Shown here piece by piece: positions 1-8,751 of a stretch of DNA of 64,000 bases. Position 1 is the first letter of the stretch. Every line of letters starts with the position of its first letter. This stretch comes from Paenibacillus macerans (GTDB taxonomy: Bacteria; Bacillota; Bacilli; Paenibacillales; Paenibacillaceae). A program made the translations under genes and the position numbers. The notes beneath the pieces are model-generated. The model worked only from the letters and a program-made list of their open reading frames with translations. It did no database searches and was not told the origin of the DNA. Where the stretch lies: contig NZ_UGSI01000001.1 in assembly GCF_900454495.1 (NCBI RefSeq), forward strand, positions 124,001 to 188,000. The letters run 5' to 3'.

Positions 1-399
1 CTGCTTCAAGAAGCTATAGAGGCCCGTAAAGCGGCTTATATCCCATATTCGGGGTTTGGCGTGGGCGCGGCGCTGCTCGATGAGCGCGGACATGTGCATC
101 GCGGCTGCAACATCGAAAACGCCGCCTACAACCCGACGAACTGCGCCGAGCGCACGGCCGTGTTTCGCGCCATTGCTGACGGACACCGTCCCGGCAGCTT
201 TCAGGCGATCGCCGTCGTCGCGGACACGGACGACCCCGTCGCTCCCTGCGGCGTTTGCCGCCAGGTGATGCTTGAGCTGTGCGGTCCGGACATGCCGGTC
301 ATTCTCGGCAACCTGCGGGGCGATGTCCGCCATACGACGGTTCGCGAACTGCTTCCGTACGCCTTTGCTCCTTCGCATTTGGAGGAGTCCGGGAAGTAA
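1..399 (+). CDS. cdd: Cytidine deaminase, 5' end cut by window
   Basis: Zinc-dependent hydrolytic deamination of cytidine and deoxycytidine to uridine and deoxyuridine in pyrimidine salvage. The reading frame is open from base 1, so the start codon and probably only a few residues lie outside the window. The visible 132 residues carry the family signature: NPTNCAERTA (zinc Cys at visible residue 48, catalytic Glu at 50) and PCGVCRQ (zinc Cys at 83 and 86). This is the short, homotetrameric Gram-positive type. It lies 47 bp upstream of era; the cdd-era order is usual in Bacilli and suggests one transcript. Identification is secure; only the N-terminus is unknown. Confidence 0.95.
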   Translation: MLQEAIEARKAAYIPYSGFGVGAALLDERGHVHRGCNIENAAYNPTNCAERTAVFRAIADGHRPGSFQAIAVVADTDDPVAPCGVCRQVMLELCGPDMPVILGNLRGDVRHTTVRELLPYAFAPSHLEESGK

Positions 400-446
400 C
401 CCGCCAAGTCACTGCCAAGTCACTACACGAAAGGAACAACAGGCTT

Positions 447-1349
447 ATGTCAAAAGCGAAATTCAAATCCGGCTTCGTAGCGATCGTCGGACGGCCGAAC
501 GTCGGCAAATCGACGCTGATGAACCACATTATCGGCCAAAAAATCGCCATCATGTCCGACAAACCGCAAACGACGCGGAACAAAATCCACGGGGTGTACA
601 CCTCGGAATCGATGCAGATCGTTTTTTTGGATACCCCCGGCATCCATAAACGCCAGTCGAAGCTTGGCGACTATATGAATACGACGGCGCTGAACACGCT
701 GGGAGAGGTGGAAGCGGTGCTGTTCCTCGTCGACGTCGCGGAAGGTTTGGGCGGCGGGGACCGCTTTATCATCGAACGGTTGAAGGGCGTTGGAACGCCG
801 GTCATTCTCGTGCTGAACAAAATCGACCGCGTCGAGCCGGAGCAACTGCTGCCGATCATGGAGGAATACCGCAAGCTGTACGAGTTTGCGGAAATCGTGC
901 CGATTTCGGCCAAGCTCGGCAACAACGTAAACACGCTGATCGAGCAAATCGGCAAGTATTTGCCGGAGGGACCGCAATATTATCCGGAGGATCAGGTGAC
1001 CGACCATCCGGAGCAGTTTGTGTGCGCCGAGTTGATCCGCGAGAAAATTTTGCATCTCACGCGCGAGGAAGTTCCGCACTCGATCGCGGTGACGATCGAA
1101 GACATGCGCGTGCAGGAGAACGGGGTCGTCTATATTTCGGCCGTCATTTTCGTCGAGCGCGATTCGCAAAAAGGGATCATCATCGGCAAGCGGGGGGCCT
1201 TGCTTAAGGAAGTCGGCAAGCTGGCCCGCCAGGATATCGAAAATTTGCTGGGCTCGAAGATTTTTCTGGAGCTGTGGGTGAAAGTCAAAAAAGACTGGCG
1301 CAATCAGGAGCGGATTCTGCGGGATCTCGGCTTCCACCAGGACGCTTAA
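447..1349 (+). CDS. era: GTPase Era, 16S rRNA maturation factor
   Basis: Essential Ras-like GTPase that binds the 3' end of 16S rRNA and couples 30S assembly to growth. The 300-residue protein has G1 GRPNVGKS at 15-22, G3 DTPG at 62-65, G4 NKID at 124-127 and a C-terminal KH domain with the GKRG loop near 247-250. A much longer open frame exists upstream, but the ATG at 447 is preceded by AAGGA (431-435) and gives the usual length and the typical N-terminus before the P-loop. It follows cdd and precedes yqzL and recO, the normal Bacillus order. Confidence 0.97.
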   Translation: MSKAKFKSGFVAIVGRPNVGKSTLMNHIIGQKIAIMSDKPQTTRNKIHGVYTSESMQIVFLDTPGIHKRQSKLGDYMNTTALNTLGEVEAVLFLVDVAEGLGGGDRFIIERLKGVGTPVILVLNKIDRVEPEQLLPIMEEYRKLYEFAEIVPISAKLGNNVNTLIEQIGKYLPEGPQYYPEDQVTDHPEQFVCAELIREKILHLTREEVPHSIAVTIEDMRVQENGVVYISAVIFVERDSQKGIIIGKRGALLKEVGKLARQDIENLLGSKIFLELWVKVKKDWRNQERILRDLGFHQDA

Positions 1350-1470
1350 GCCTGTGCTTAAGTCCGGCGTATTCTATACTGGGAGTTATTGCAACGCATA
1401 GTTCCGGTCCTTCGGCACATCCTATTCTTTGAAGATGCAGGCGTCATTTCCGAAGAAAGGATGAATACGA

Positions 1471-1605
1471 ATGCGAGATTTTTCGTGGAAGTATTTTGTG
1501 ATGACTGGAGATGTCGATGCTTACTTGCTGTATAAAGAAGCCTGCGGCAGTTCCGACGAGGAGGCCGCGGCCGAAGAGCTGGTCTTGGAAGAAGAGGCCG
1601 AGTGA
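1471..1605 (+). CDS. yqzL: YqzL family small protein
   Basis: A 44-residue protein beginning MRDFSWKYF and ending in an acidic Glu/Ala-rich tail. The aromatic N-terminus followed by TGDVDAYLLYKE matches the YqzL family, which sits between era and recO in Bacilli. Its function is not known. An AGAAAGGA sequence lies just upstream (1454-1461). An ATG at 1461 is in another frame and gives no family-like product. Small size makes the call depend on motif and position, which agree. Confidence 0.85.
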   Translation: MRDFSWKYFVMTGDVDAYLLYKEACGSSDEEAAAEELVLEEEAE

Positions 1606-1656
1606 CCGGAGCGAAGAATCGGGGAGAAGCAGCCAGGACGGTTTGGGGGAAATATC

Positions 1657-2406
1657 ATGCTTTACAGGGTGGAAGGAATCGTCATCCGCAGCATGGATTA
1701 TGGTGAAGGCAATAAAATCATTACTTTATGCACGGAAAGCCACGGTAAAGTAGGGGTTCTGGCGCGCGGAGCCAAAAAGGTGAAAAGCCGGCATGCGGCG
1801 CTGACCCAGCCCTTTACGTACGGTGAATATGTGTTCTTCCGTCAAAACGGCGGGCTCGGAACGCTGAATTCAGGTGAGATCATCGAATCTCACTTTTCTT
1901 TGCGTGAGGACCTTTTTTTGGCGGCCTATGCTTCTTATGTCTGCGAGCTGTTGGACCGGACCTTGCAGGACGAGGAGGTCGGGAGCTTTTGGTTCACGCA
2001 ATTAAAAGCTTGTCTCGACGCGCTTTCGTCCGGGAAGGACCCGCAAATCGTCGCCCATTTGTTCGAAATGAAAATGCTGCAGGCCGCAGGCTACGGTCCT
2101 TCTTTCGCCAGCTGCATTGCCTGCGGGAGAACCGATGAGTCGCTGTATGTCAGCCCCCGCTTGGGCGGAAAGCTGTGCAGCGGCTGCCGGCACCAAGACC
2201 CGGCGGCGATGAAAGTGACGCCCGGTACTTACAAGCTATTGTCGCTGTTCGAAAAAATGGATTTGCGCAGGCTCGGCAACGCAAACGTTAAGGATGAAAC
2301 GAAGCAGGAACTGAAAACGGTAATGCGGGCCTTTATGGACATGCAGCTTGGCCTTAAGCTGAAATCGCGCAATTTCCTCGATCAGCTGGATAAATACGAG
2401 ATTTGA
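1657..2406 (+). CDS. recO: DNA repair protein RecO
   Basis: Recombination mediator that anneals single strands and, with RecR, loads RecA on SSB-coated DNA. The 249-residue product has an N-terminal OB fold (about 1-80), a helical middle and a four-Cys zinc site (C153, C156, C174, C177), found in Bacillus-type RecO proteins. The ATG at 1657 follows GGGGGAAATATC. It is the last gene before the glyQS T-box leader; cdd, era, yqzL and recO probably form one transcript. Confidence 0.95.
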   Translation: MLYRVEGIVIRSMDYGEGNKIITLCTESHGKVGVLARGAKKVKSRHAALTQPFTYGEYVFFRQNGGLGTLNSGEIIESHFSLREDLFLAAYASYVCELLDRTLQDEEVGSFWFTQLKACLDALSSGKDPQIVAHLFEMKMLQAAGYGPSFASCIACGRTDESLYVSPRLGGKLCSGCRHQDPAAMKVTPGTYKLLSLFEKMDLRRLGNANVKDETKQELKTVMRAFMDMQLGLKLKSRNFLDQLDKYEI

Positions 2407-2504
2407 CGAACGGCCTTAAATCATATATTATAAATAAGAATTTCTCCTTTTGGAGCCATGCGTTGAACGGGAAAAGTAACGAGATGGGAATCCGTATTGG
2501 TTTT

Positions 2505-2673
2505 GGCAAAAAATCAGCTTTTCAGCACCGAGAAGGTTGGATGAAGCTGGGACTGAGTAGCGGAGCGTACGTTTTGGGTACGTGAGCAACGGAAGGCCTT
2601 GCTGAATTCAAGATTCGATGCCGAGTAAGCCTCATGAATAACTTCGTGATCAAAAGTTGTTTTTTTGCCTACC
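2505..2673 (-). repeat. Interspersed repeat family 1, copy R1 (inverted orientation)
   Basis: This 169-bp segment is the reverse complement of the elements at 24555-24727 and 45072-45243, with long shared blocks such as GAATTCAAGATTCGA, CAGCACCGAGAAGGTTG and CTTCGTGATCAAAAG. It ends in the perfect 9-bp terminal inverted repeat GGCAAAAAA / TTTTTTGCC (2505-2513 and 2661-2669). There is no open frame that could be a transposase, so it resembles a MITE. It lies inside the glyQS T-box leader, between the AGTA box and the apical Stem I motif. Confidence 0.85.
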
Positions 2674-2857
2674 TTGAAGCGAGCTGGGGATGGTGGGAGC
2701 CTGGCTGGATACTCTCGCGAAACGGCGCCCCGGGAGCATGAAATGATCGTGAAAAGAGGATTTGCCTACCGGGTTCGTGCTTTGGCGCAAGTCGCACGTA
2801 TGAACGATAAACGGTTGCAAATCAAGTAGGGTGGAACCGCGGGAACTTTCAGCTCTC

Positions 2858-2899
2858 GTCCCTACGTCTGTCAGCAGGCGTAGGAGGCGGGGGCTTTTT
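2858..2899 (+). terminator. T-box-associated intrinsic terminator of glyQS
   Basis: CCTACG (2861-2866) pairs with CGTAGG (2879-2884), followed by a GC-rich stretch and TTTTT at 2895-2899. It lies directly after the T-box antiterminator sequence and is the expected mutually exclusive structure. The 3062 end of the leader is a further 160 bp downstream, with AAGGAGATG as glyQ ribosome binding site. Confidence 0.75.
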
Positions 2900-3062
2900 G
2901 GCTTGCTTCGTTACGATCGGCTGATACGGGAGCGGCTGAGCCTTGTTTTACGGGCGGCGCTTCTCCAAGTTCCAAAGCCCAGGACGACGAGCCTTTCGGC
3001 ACCGGCCGAGTCCGCTCCGCTTTGTTTTGGGTATCCTCTATAGTGCAAAGGAGATGTGGTAG

Positions 3063-3950
3063 ATGAATTTTCAGCAAATGATTTTAACGCTGCAGCAGTT
3101 TTGGGCGGAACAAAATTGCATCGTCGTACAACCGTACGACGTGGAGAAGGGTGCTGGCACGCTCAACCCGATGACCTTCTTGCGGGCGATCGGTCCGGAG
3201 CCGTGGAACGTAGCTTATGTGGAGCCCTCCCGGCGTCCGGCCGACGGACGTTACGGGGAAAACCCGAACCGGCTGTATCAGCATCACCAGTTTCAGGTCA
3301 TCCTTAAGCCGTCTCCGGACAACATCCAGGAAATTTACCTCGAAAGCTTGAAACGGCTCGGCATTAATCCGCTGGAGCATGACATCCGTTTTGTCGAGGA
3401 CAACTGGGAACATCCGGGTCTCGGCGCGTGGGGCCTCGGCTGGGAAGTGTGGCTGGACGGGATGGAAATCACCCAGTTCACCTACTTCCAGCAGGTCGGC
3501 GGGATTGAAGCGAATCCGGTCGCGGTGGAAATCACCTACGGGATGGAACGGCTTGCCTCCTATATTCAGGACAAGGAAAACGTGTTCGAGCTAGAGTGGG
3601 TGGACGGTACGACTTACGGCGACGTTTTCCATCAAGCGGAATATGAGCATTCTAAATATACATTTGAAATTTCCGACGTCAAAATGCTGTTTACGCTGTT
3701 CAATATGTACGAGCAGGAAGCGGAGAAGGCGATGGAGCAGCATCTGGTGTTCCCGGCGTACGATTACGTGCTGAAATGCTCGCATACGTTTAACCTGCTC
3801 GACGCCAGAGGCGCGATCAGCGTAACGGAACGGACCGGTTATATCACCCGGGTGCGGAACTTGTCGCGGCAAGTCGCCGCAACGTATTTGGAGGAGCGCG
3901 AGAAGCTCGGCTTCCCGATGCTTCAGAAAGGGGGAGCTGCACGTGGCTAA
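3063..3950 (+). CDS. glyQ: Glycine--tRNA ligase alpha subunit
   Basis: Catalytic subunit of the bacterial alpha2beta2 glycyl-tRNA synthetase; activates glycine with ATP. The 295 residues contain the conserved start NFQQMILTLQQFWAEQNC, the block WNVAYVEPSRRPADGRYGEN and the ITQFTYFQQVGG motif of this class II enzyme. The ATG at 3063 has AAGGAGATG upstream. It lies under the T-box and overlaps glyS by 8 bp, so the two subunits are likely translationally coupled. Confidence 0.98.
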   Translation: MNFQQMILTLQQFWAEQNCIVVQPYDVEKGAGTLNPMTFLRAIGPEPWNVAYVEPSRRPADGRYGENPNRLYQHHQFQVILKPSPDNIQEIYLESLKRLGINPLEHDIRFVEDNWEHPGLGAWGLGWEVWLDGMEITQFTYFQQVGGIEANPVAVEITYGMERLASYIQDKENVFELEWVDGTTYGDVFHQAEYEHSKYTFEISDVKMLFTLFNMYEQEAEKAMEQHLVFPAYDYVLKCSHTFNLLDARGAISVTERTGYITRVRNLSRQVAATYLEEREKLGFPMLQKGGAARG

Positions 3951-6018
3951 AGATCTGCTGTTTGAAATCGGTTTAGAGGAAATGCCGGCCCGCTTTATCC
4001 GCGGAGCGATGGAGCAGTTGAAGGAACGGACGGAAAAATGGCTGGAGGAGTCGGTCATTGCCCACGGCGCCGTCGAAGCTTACGCTACGCCGCGCCGCTT
4101 GGCCGTACTGGTAAGAGATGTAGCCGAAAAGCAGGAGGATGTGCACGAGGAAGTTAAGGGGCCGTCGCGCAAAATCGCGCTGGATGAAAACGGCGGTTGG
4201 AGCAAAGCGGCGCTCGGATTCGCCCGCAGCCAAGGGGCCGATCCGGAGCAGTTCATGTTCCGCGAGGTTGCCGGCACGGAGTATGTCTATGTCAGCAAAA
4301 GCCGCACAGGCGTGGAGACAGCGGGGATTTTGGCCGAAGGTTTGCTGGGCATTTTGCAGGCGATGAATTTTCCGAAAAACATGCGCTGGGGCAGCTACGA
4401 CTTTAAATTCGTACGCCCGATCCGCTGGATGGTGGCCTTGTTCGGCAAGGATGTGATCGACCTGGAAATCACCGGCGTCAAATCGGGCAACGTTACGCGC
4501 GGCCATCGTTTTCTCGGTGCCGAAGCCATCATCAATGAGCCGGCGGCGTATGTGGACACGCTGCGCGCCCAGTTCGTGATCGCGGACGTGAATGAACGTC
4601 AAAACATGATCCAAAGCCAAATCGACGCCTTGGCCAAGGAAAAAGGCTGGCATATCGCGGTGAAGGACGATCTGCTGGAAGAAGTGTTGTTCCTGGTCGA
4701 AACGCCGACTGTGCTGTTTGGTACGTTCGAGGAATCGTTCCTGAACATTCCGCAGGAAGTGCTCATCACGTCGATGCGCGAGCATCAGCGTTATTTCCCG
4801 GTATTGGACGGCCAGGGGCGCCTGCTGCCTTATTTCGTTACCGTCCGCAACGGGAACGACGCTTCCCTGGACGTCATCGCCCGCGGGAACGAAAAGGTGC
4901 TGCGGGCCCGGTTGTCCGACGCGAAGTTCTTTTACGAGGAAGACCAAAAGCTGGCGATCAAGGACGCGTTGTCCAAGCTGGAAAGCATTGTGTTCCATGA
5001 CGAGCTCGGCACGATCGGCGACAAGGTCCGCCGCATTCGCCGCAATACGGAGAAGCTGTCCGCCCTGCTCGGCGCCGACAGCGGTACGGCCGAAGCGGCC
5101 GCGCGCACCGCGGAAATTTGCAAATTCGACCTCGTCACGCAAATGGTTTACGAGTTTCCCGAGCTGCAAGGCGTGATGGGCGAGGATTACGCCCGCAAAG
5201 CCGGGGAGCCGGAAGCGGTCGCCCGGGGAATTTTCGAGCACTATCAGCCCCGTTTCGCGGGTGATGCGGCGCCTGCGTCCACCGTTGGTTCCATCGTCAG
5301 CATCGCCGACAAAATCGACACGATTACCGGCTGCTTCTCGATCGGGATCATTCCGACGGGCTCCCAGGATCCATACGCATTGCGCCGTCAAGCGGCCGGC
5401 ATCGTGCAGATCGTTTTGGAGCACAAGCTGCCGATTTTGCTGACGGATATTTTCAAAATCGCCTTGGAAACCCACCGGCAATTCCAGGGGCTGAAACGCG
5501 GGGAAGAGGAAATCCTGAAAGATCTGCTGGAGTTCTTCGGGCTTCGCGTCAAAAAAACGCTGTCCGACAACCTGCGTTACGATGTCGTGGATGCCGTTAT
5601 CGCCGCAGGATATGATGATGTTGTATCCGTCGTTGCCCGGGGGAACGCGCTGATGGATGCCGTAACCACCCAAGCTGACTTTAAGCTGACGGTCGAATCG
5701 TTCGGGCGGGTCAGCAACCTGGCCGCCAAAGCGACCGGCGAGAAAGTCCGTTCCGATCTGCTCGCCGAACCGGCGGAACAAGCGCTGCACGAGGCATGGC
5801 GCGCGATCACGGACAAATACCGCGAGGCGCTTGCAAATCGGAATGCCGCCGAGGCGCTTGACGTAATCAGTGGTTTGAAGGACGCTATCACCGTTTTCTT
5901 TGATGCCGTCATGGTTATGGCCGAAGACGAAGCGATCCGCACGAACCGTTTGGCGCTGCTCGCCGCCATCGACGAGGATCTCAAGGCATTCGCCGATTTC
6001 GGCAAATTGGTTTGGTAG
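3943..6018 (+). CDS. glyS: Glycine--tRNA ligase beta subunit
   Basis: The beta subunit binds tRNA-Gly and is needed for aminoacylation. The 691-residue product begins MAKDLLFEIGLEEMPARFI and runs through the typical SVGSIVSIADKIDTITGCF and GSQDPYALRRQAAGI blocks of the HD-like region to a C-terminal anticodon-binding DALR-like domain. It starts at GTG 3943 inside the end of glyQ, after GGGGGAGC. Length is normal for the separate beta chain. An antisense open frame of similar length across it is a codon-bias shadow. Confidence 0.98.
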   Translation: MAKDLLFEIGLEEMPARFIRGAMEQLKERTEKWLEESVIAHGAVEAYATPRRLAVLVRDVAEKQEDVHEEVKGPSRKIALDENGGWSKAALGFARSQGADPEQFMFREVAGTEYVYVSKSRTGVETAGILAEGLLGILQAMNFPKNMRWGSYDFKFVRPIRWMVALFGKDVIDLEITGVKSGNVTRGHRFLGAEAIINEPAAYVDTLRAQFVIADVNERQNMIQSQIDALAKEKGWHIAVKDDLLEEVLFLVETPTVLFGTFEESFLNIPQEVLITSMREHQRYFPVLDGQGRLLPYFVTVRNGNDASLDVIARGNEKVLRARLSDAKFFYEEDQKLAIKDALSKLESIVFHDELGTIGDKVRRIRRNTEKLSALLGADSGTAEAAARTAEICKFDLVTQMVYEFPELQGVMGEDYARKAGEPEAVARGIFEHYQPRFAGDAAPASTVGSIVSIADKIDTITGCFSIGIIPTGSQDPYALRRQAAGIVQIVLEHKLPILLTDIFKIALETHRQFQGLKRGEEEILKDLLEFFGLRVKKTLSDNLRYDVVDAVIAAGYDDVVSVVARGNALMDAVTTQADFKLTVESFGRVSNLAAKATGEKVRSDLLAEPAEQALHEAWRAITDKYREALANRNAAEALDVISGLKDAITVFFDAVMVMAEDEAIRTNRLALLAAIDEDLKAFADFGKLVW

Positions 6019-6110
6019 AACGGAACTTAAAGTAGTGGCGAGAGCAACGGACAACTCCTAGATTTCCGCATCAGCTCAGGTTTTCAAATCGTACGATCGC
6101 CCGCCGGAAA

Positions 6111-6282
6111 TCTAACGGTTGCAGCAGGCGCTATTTTCCGCAAATAGACCTTTCTGAATTCTGACGGTTGTGCGCAGGTTTGCCTGAATCTAAGCGAAAT
6201 TAGCCGGGGTAAGCGCAACGGCAACCGTTAGAATTTGAAATCAACGTTCTTGGAACAAACAACGCTTGCGGCAACCGTTAGA
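6111..6282. repeat. Four-arm inverted repeat array in the glyS-yqxD gap
   Basis: The 313-bp gap between glyS and the next gene contains four copies of an AACGGTTGC-type motif. Two are direct (TCTAACGGTTGCAGC at 6111-6125; TTCTGACGGTTG at 6159-6170). Two are inverted (GGCAACCGTTAGA at 6220-6232; GCGGCAACCGTTAGA at 6268-6282). Neighbouring copies on each side are about 50 bp apart, so the array is symmetric and can fold as nested stems. No gene or promoter is obvious within it. Confidence 0.75.
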
Positions 6283-6331
6283 ATAGTTTAGCGGGTAGCA
6301 TTCAAGGTACATTCCCGGGAAGGCGAGGCGA

Positions 6332-6787
6332 GTGATTATGCGCGTTGTCGTGGACGGCGACTCCTGCCCGGTAAAGGCGGAGATCGCCGAAACGGCCGGC
6401 CGCTACGGCGTTCAGGTGGTGATGGTTTCTTCCTATGACCACACGCTGCAGCCGGCGGACGGAGTTGCCGTCATTCAGGTGGACCGGAGCAGTCAGAGCG
6501 CCGATTTGTATATCGCGAACCATGTCGTGAAGGGAGACATCGTCGTCACCCAGGATTACGGTCTTGCCGCGCTGGTACTGGCCAAATCCTGCTCCAGCTT
6601 GTCGCCGCGCGGCGAAATCTTTCATCCGGGGAACATCGACCGTTTGCTGGAGCGGCGGCATGCTCACGCCAAAGCAAGGCGCGGAGGGCAGCGCCACAAA
6701 GGGCCGAAGCCATTTACGAACGAGGATCGCAAACATTTTGCCGAAGTGCTGTCAAAACTTTTGGAACATATGCAGGAGAATGTATAG
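6332..6787 (+). CDS. yqxD: YaiI/YqxD family protein (UPF0178, DUF188)
   Basis: A 151-residue protein beginning MIMRVVVDGDSCPVK, the hallmark of the YaiI/YqxD family, with IVVTQDYGLAALVL and an arginine/histidine-rich C-terminus. The DGDSCP and TQDYGLA acidic motifs resemble a PIN/NYN-like nuclease fold, but no biochemical role is established. In Bacillus the homologue also precedes dnaG, so synteny supports the call. The start is GTG 6332 or ATG 6338; GGCGAGGCGAG just upstream serves either. Confidence 0.85.
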   Translation: MIMRVVVDGDSCPVKAEIAETAGRYGVQVVMVSSYDHTLQPADGVAVIQVDRSSQSADLYIANHVVKGDIVVTQDYGLAALVLAKSCSSLSPRGEIFHPGNIDRLLERRHAHAKARRGGQRHKGPKPFTNEDRKHFAEVLSKLLEHMQENV

Positions 6788-6885
6788 TTTTAGCGAATTA
6801 CTATTTACGTGTCATAGAGAAACTTCGAAATGTCCGAAATTTTGACGTGTTGAAATTCTCTTTGCGAAAGATGAAGGTGATTTGA

Positions 6886-8706
6886 ATGAGCACCGGACGC
6901 GGCATTCCGGAAGAAGTCATCGAGGCCGTCTTGCGGCAGCATGATATCGTCGACACGGTCAGCAAGCACGTTCATCTGACAAAACAGGGCAAGTACATGA
7001 AGGGGCTTTGTCCGTTTCATTCGGAGAAAACCCCGTCTTTTACGGTAACCCCCGAACGTCAAATCTTCCACTGTTACGGTTGCGGCAAGGGCGGAAACGC
7101 CATCAAGTTCAGGATGGAAATCGAAGGATTAACTTTTCCCGAAGCCGTCCGGATCATGGCGGAAGAGGCGCATATTCCTTTTGAAGACAAAGGAAGAAGC
7201 TTTGGGGATTCGCCGCAAAACCGGGAATTGGAGCAGCTCTTGCAAGCCCATGAATGGACCTCCAAGTTCTATCACTATTTGCTGAAAAATACGGAATACG
7301 GCAAACCGGCCATGGAGTATTTGAAATCGCGCGGTTTTACCGATAAAGCGATCGATACGTTCCAAATCGGTTACGCCCCGGCCAGATGGGATACGCTGGT
7401 TCAGTTTTTGGACAAGCGTTCTTTCGATCTCGGCGCGATGGAGAAAGGCGGACTGTTGTCCTCGAAACAGGATGGGAGCGGGTTTGTCGACCGGTTTCGC
7501 GATCGGGTCATTTTTCCTTTGCACAACCGGAGCGGTAAAGTCATAGCCTTTGCCGGCAGGGTACTTGGCGAAGGGCAGCCGAAATATTTGAATTCCCCGG
7601 AAAGCAAGCTGTTCAGCAAAAGCCGGACGCTTTACAATTTGCATCAGGCGAAAAACGAAATCCGGAAATCGCGGCAAATTGTGTTGTTTGAGGGTTATGG
7701 CGATGTGATCAGCGCTTGGGAGGCGGGGGTTCATAACGGAGTGGCCACGATGGGAACCGCGTTGACGGAAAGCCACGCGTCGATCATGAGAAGTCTGGCG
7801 GACGAGGTCCTGGTGTGCTACGACGGGGATCAGGCCGGACAAGCCGCCGCGCTCAAGAGTATTCCGATTTTGGAGAACGCCGGTTTTCAGGTCAGAATCG
7901 CGCTGCTCAGCGAGGGGCTCGATCCCGACGAGTTTATCCGTAAATACGGGGCGGAACGATTCAAACATCAAGTGTTGGACGGCGCCGTCTCATCCGTCAA
8001 ATTTAGGCTTATATATCTGAAAAAAAACCATATACTGCTAGAAGAAGACGGAAAGGTCGCTTACATCAAAGAAGCGATGCCCATTATCGCGGCGCTGGCT
8101 TCGCCAAGCGAACGCGAGATATATTTGAAGGAATTGTCCGCCGATTTGCAGGTGTCCTTCGACAGTTTGAAGCAGGAATGCAACGAACTTAGAACAGCCA
8201 TGCAAAAAAAGGCAAACGCCGGGGATAATAAGCCCGAAAGGTGGAATAATGGTAGGCATAAAAAAGGGCAGGCTTCCATGCCGGCTCTGCTGCCCGCTTA
8301 TCAGGTGGCGGAACGGAGATTGCTTTCTTTTATGCTGCAGGACGAAGAAGTGGCCCGTTATGTGGGCGATCGTCTTGGCACCAATTTTAACATCGAAGAT
8401 CATGTGGCGATTGCCGCTTATCTATACGCCTATTACGCGCAGGGAAAAACCCCGGATGCCAGCCGGTTTATCTCCTCGCTTCAGGATGAACGGCTTGAGC
8501 GGACGGTTATCTCGATCGCCATGACGGATACGCCGGAGGAATGGACGACGCAAGAGCTGGACGATTGCATTCGGGAGATCCGCAAAGTGCCGCTTCTCGC
8601 GCAAATCAAGCAAAAGAAGGAAGAAATGGTGTCCGCGGAACGAGCCGGGGATTTTATGCGTGCGGCGCAAATTGCAAGTGAGATTATTGCCCTAGAGAGA
8701 CAGTAA
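6886..8706 (+). CDS. dnaG: DNA primase
   Basis: Synthesises RNA primers for the replisome. The 606-residue protein has the N-terminal CHC2 zinc-binding domain (C42, H45, C63, C66), an RNA polymerase core with the TOPRIM motif in IVLFEGYGDVISAWEAG and YDGDQAG, and a C-terminal helicase-binding domain after a low-complexity linker (about 440-460). The ATG at 6886 follows GAAGGTG. It is followed after 45 bp by sigA, the classic dnaG-sigA arrangement. Confidence 0.98.
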   Translation: MSTGRGIPEEVIEAVLRQHDIVDTVSKHVHLTKQGKYMKGLCPFHSEKTPSFTVTPERQIFHCYGCGKGGNAIKFRMEIEGLTFPEAVRIMAEEAHIPFEDKGRSFGDSPQNRELEQLLQAHEWTSKFYHYLLKNTEYGKPAMEYLKSRGFTDKAIDTFQIGYAPARWDTLVQFLDKRSFDLGAMEKGGLLSSKQDGSGFVDRFRDRVIFPLHNRSGKVIAFAGRVLGEGQPKYLNSPESKLFSKSRTLYNLHQAKNEIRKSRQIVLFEGYGDVISAWEAGVHNGVATMGTALTESHASIMRSLADEVLVCYDGDQAGQAAALKSIPILENAGFQVRIALLSEGLDPDEFIRKYGAERFKHQVLDGAVSSVKFRLIYLKKNHILLEEDGKVAYIKEAMPIIAALASPSEREIYLKELSADLQVSFDSLKQECNELRTAMQKKANAGDNKPERWNNGRHKKGQASMPALLPAYQVAERRLLSFMLQDEEVARYVGDRLGTNFNIEDHVAIAAYLYAYYAQGKTPDASRFISSLQDERLERTVISIAMTDTPEEWTTQELDDCIREIRKVPLLAQIKQKKEEMVSAERAGDFMRAAQIASEIIALERQ

Positions 8707-8751
8707 GACGATGGACTTTCGGTGACGTTTCTAGGGAGGAGGGAGCCAGAT

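Larger units (their letters stand above)
2466..2900 (+). promoter_or_regulatory. Glycine T-box riboswitch controlling glyQS, with an inserted repeat
   Basis: The T-box sequence AGGGTGGAACCGCG is at 2828-2841, followed by a hairpin and T-run (2858-2899). Upstream lie an AGTA box (2475-2478) flanked by CGAGA, which can pair with TCTCG at 2713-2717, and then the loop GAAAC with GGC at 2724-2726, the expected glycine specifier. The apical Stem I motif GGGATGGTGGGAGCC is at 2686-2700 and is closed by AGCTGGG/CCTGGCT. Uncharged tRNA-Gly (GCC) should stabilise the antiterminator and allow glyQS transcription. The 5' arm of Stem I is interrupted by about 170 bp of a mobile repeat (2505-2673). The specifier comes from pairing logic done by eye. 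Confidence 0.85.

Noticed and set aside
2403..2585. Short plus-strand open frame after recO
   Set aside because: It runs across the T-box AGTA box and the repeat R1 and has no coding signature.
3973..6054. Minus-strand open frame of 693 codons opposite glyS
   Set aside because: It mirrors glyS in length, has no ribosome binding site and a low-complexity, arginine/phenylalanine-rich product with no motif. It is a codon-bias shadow.
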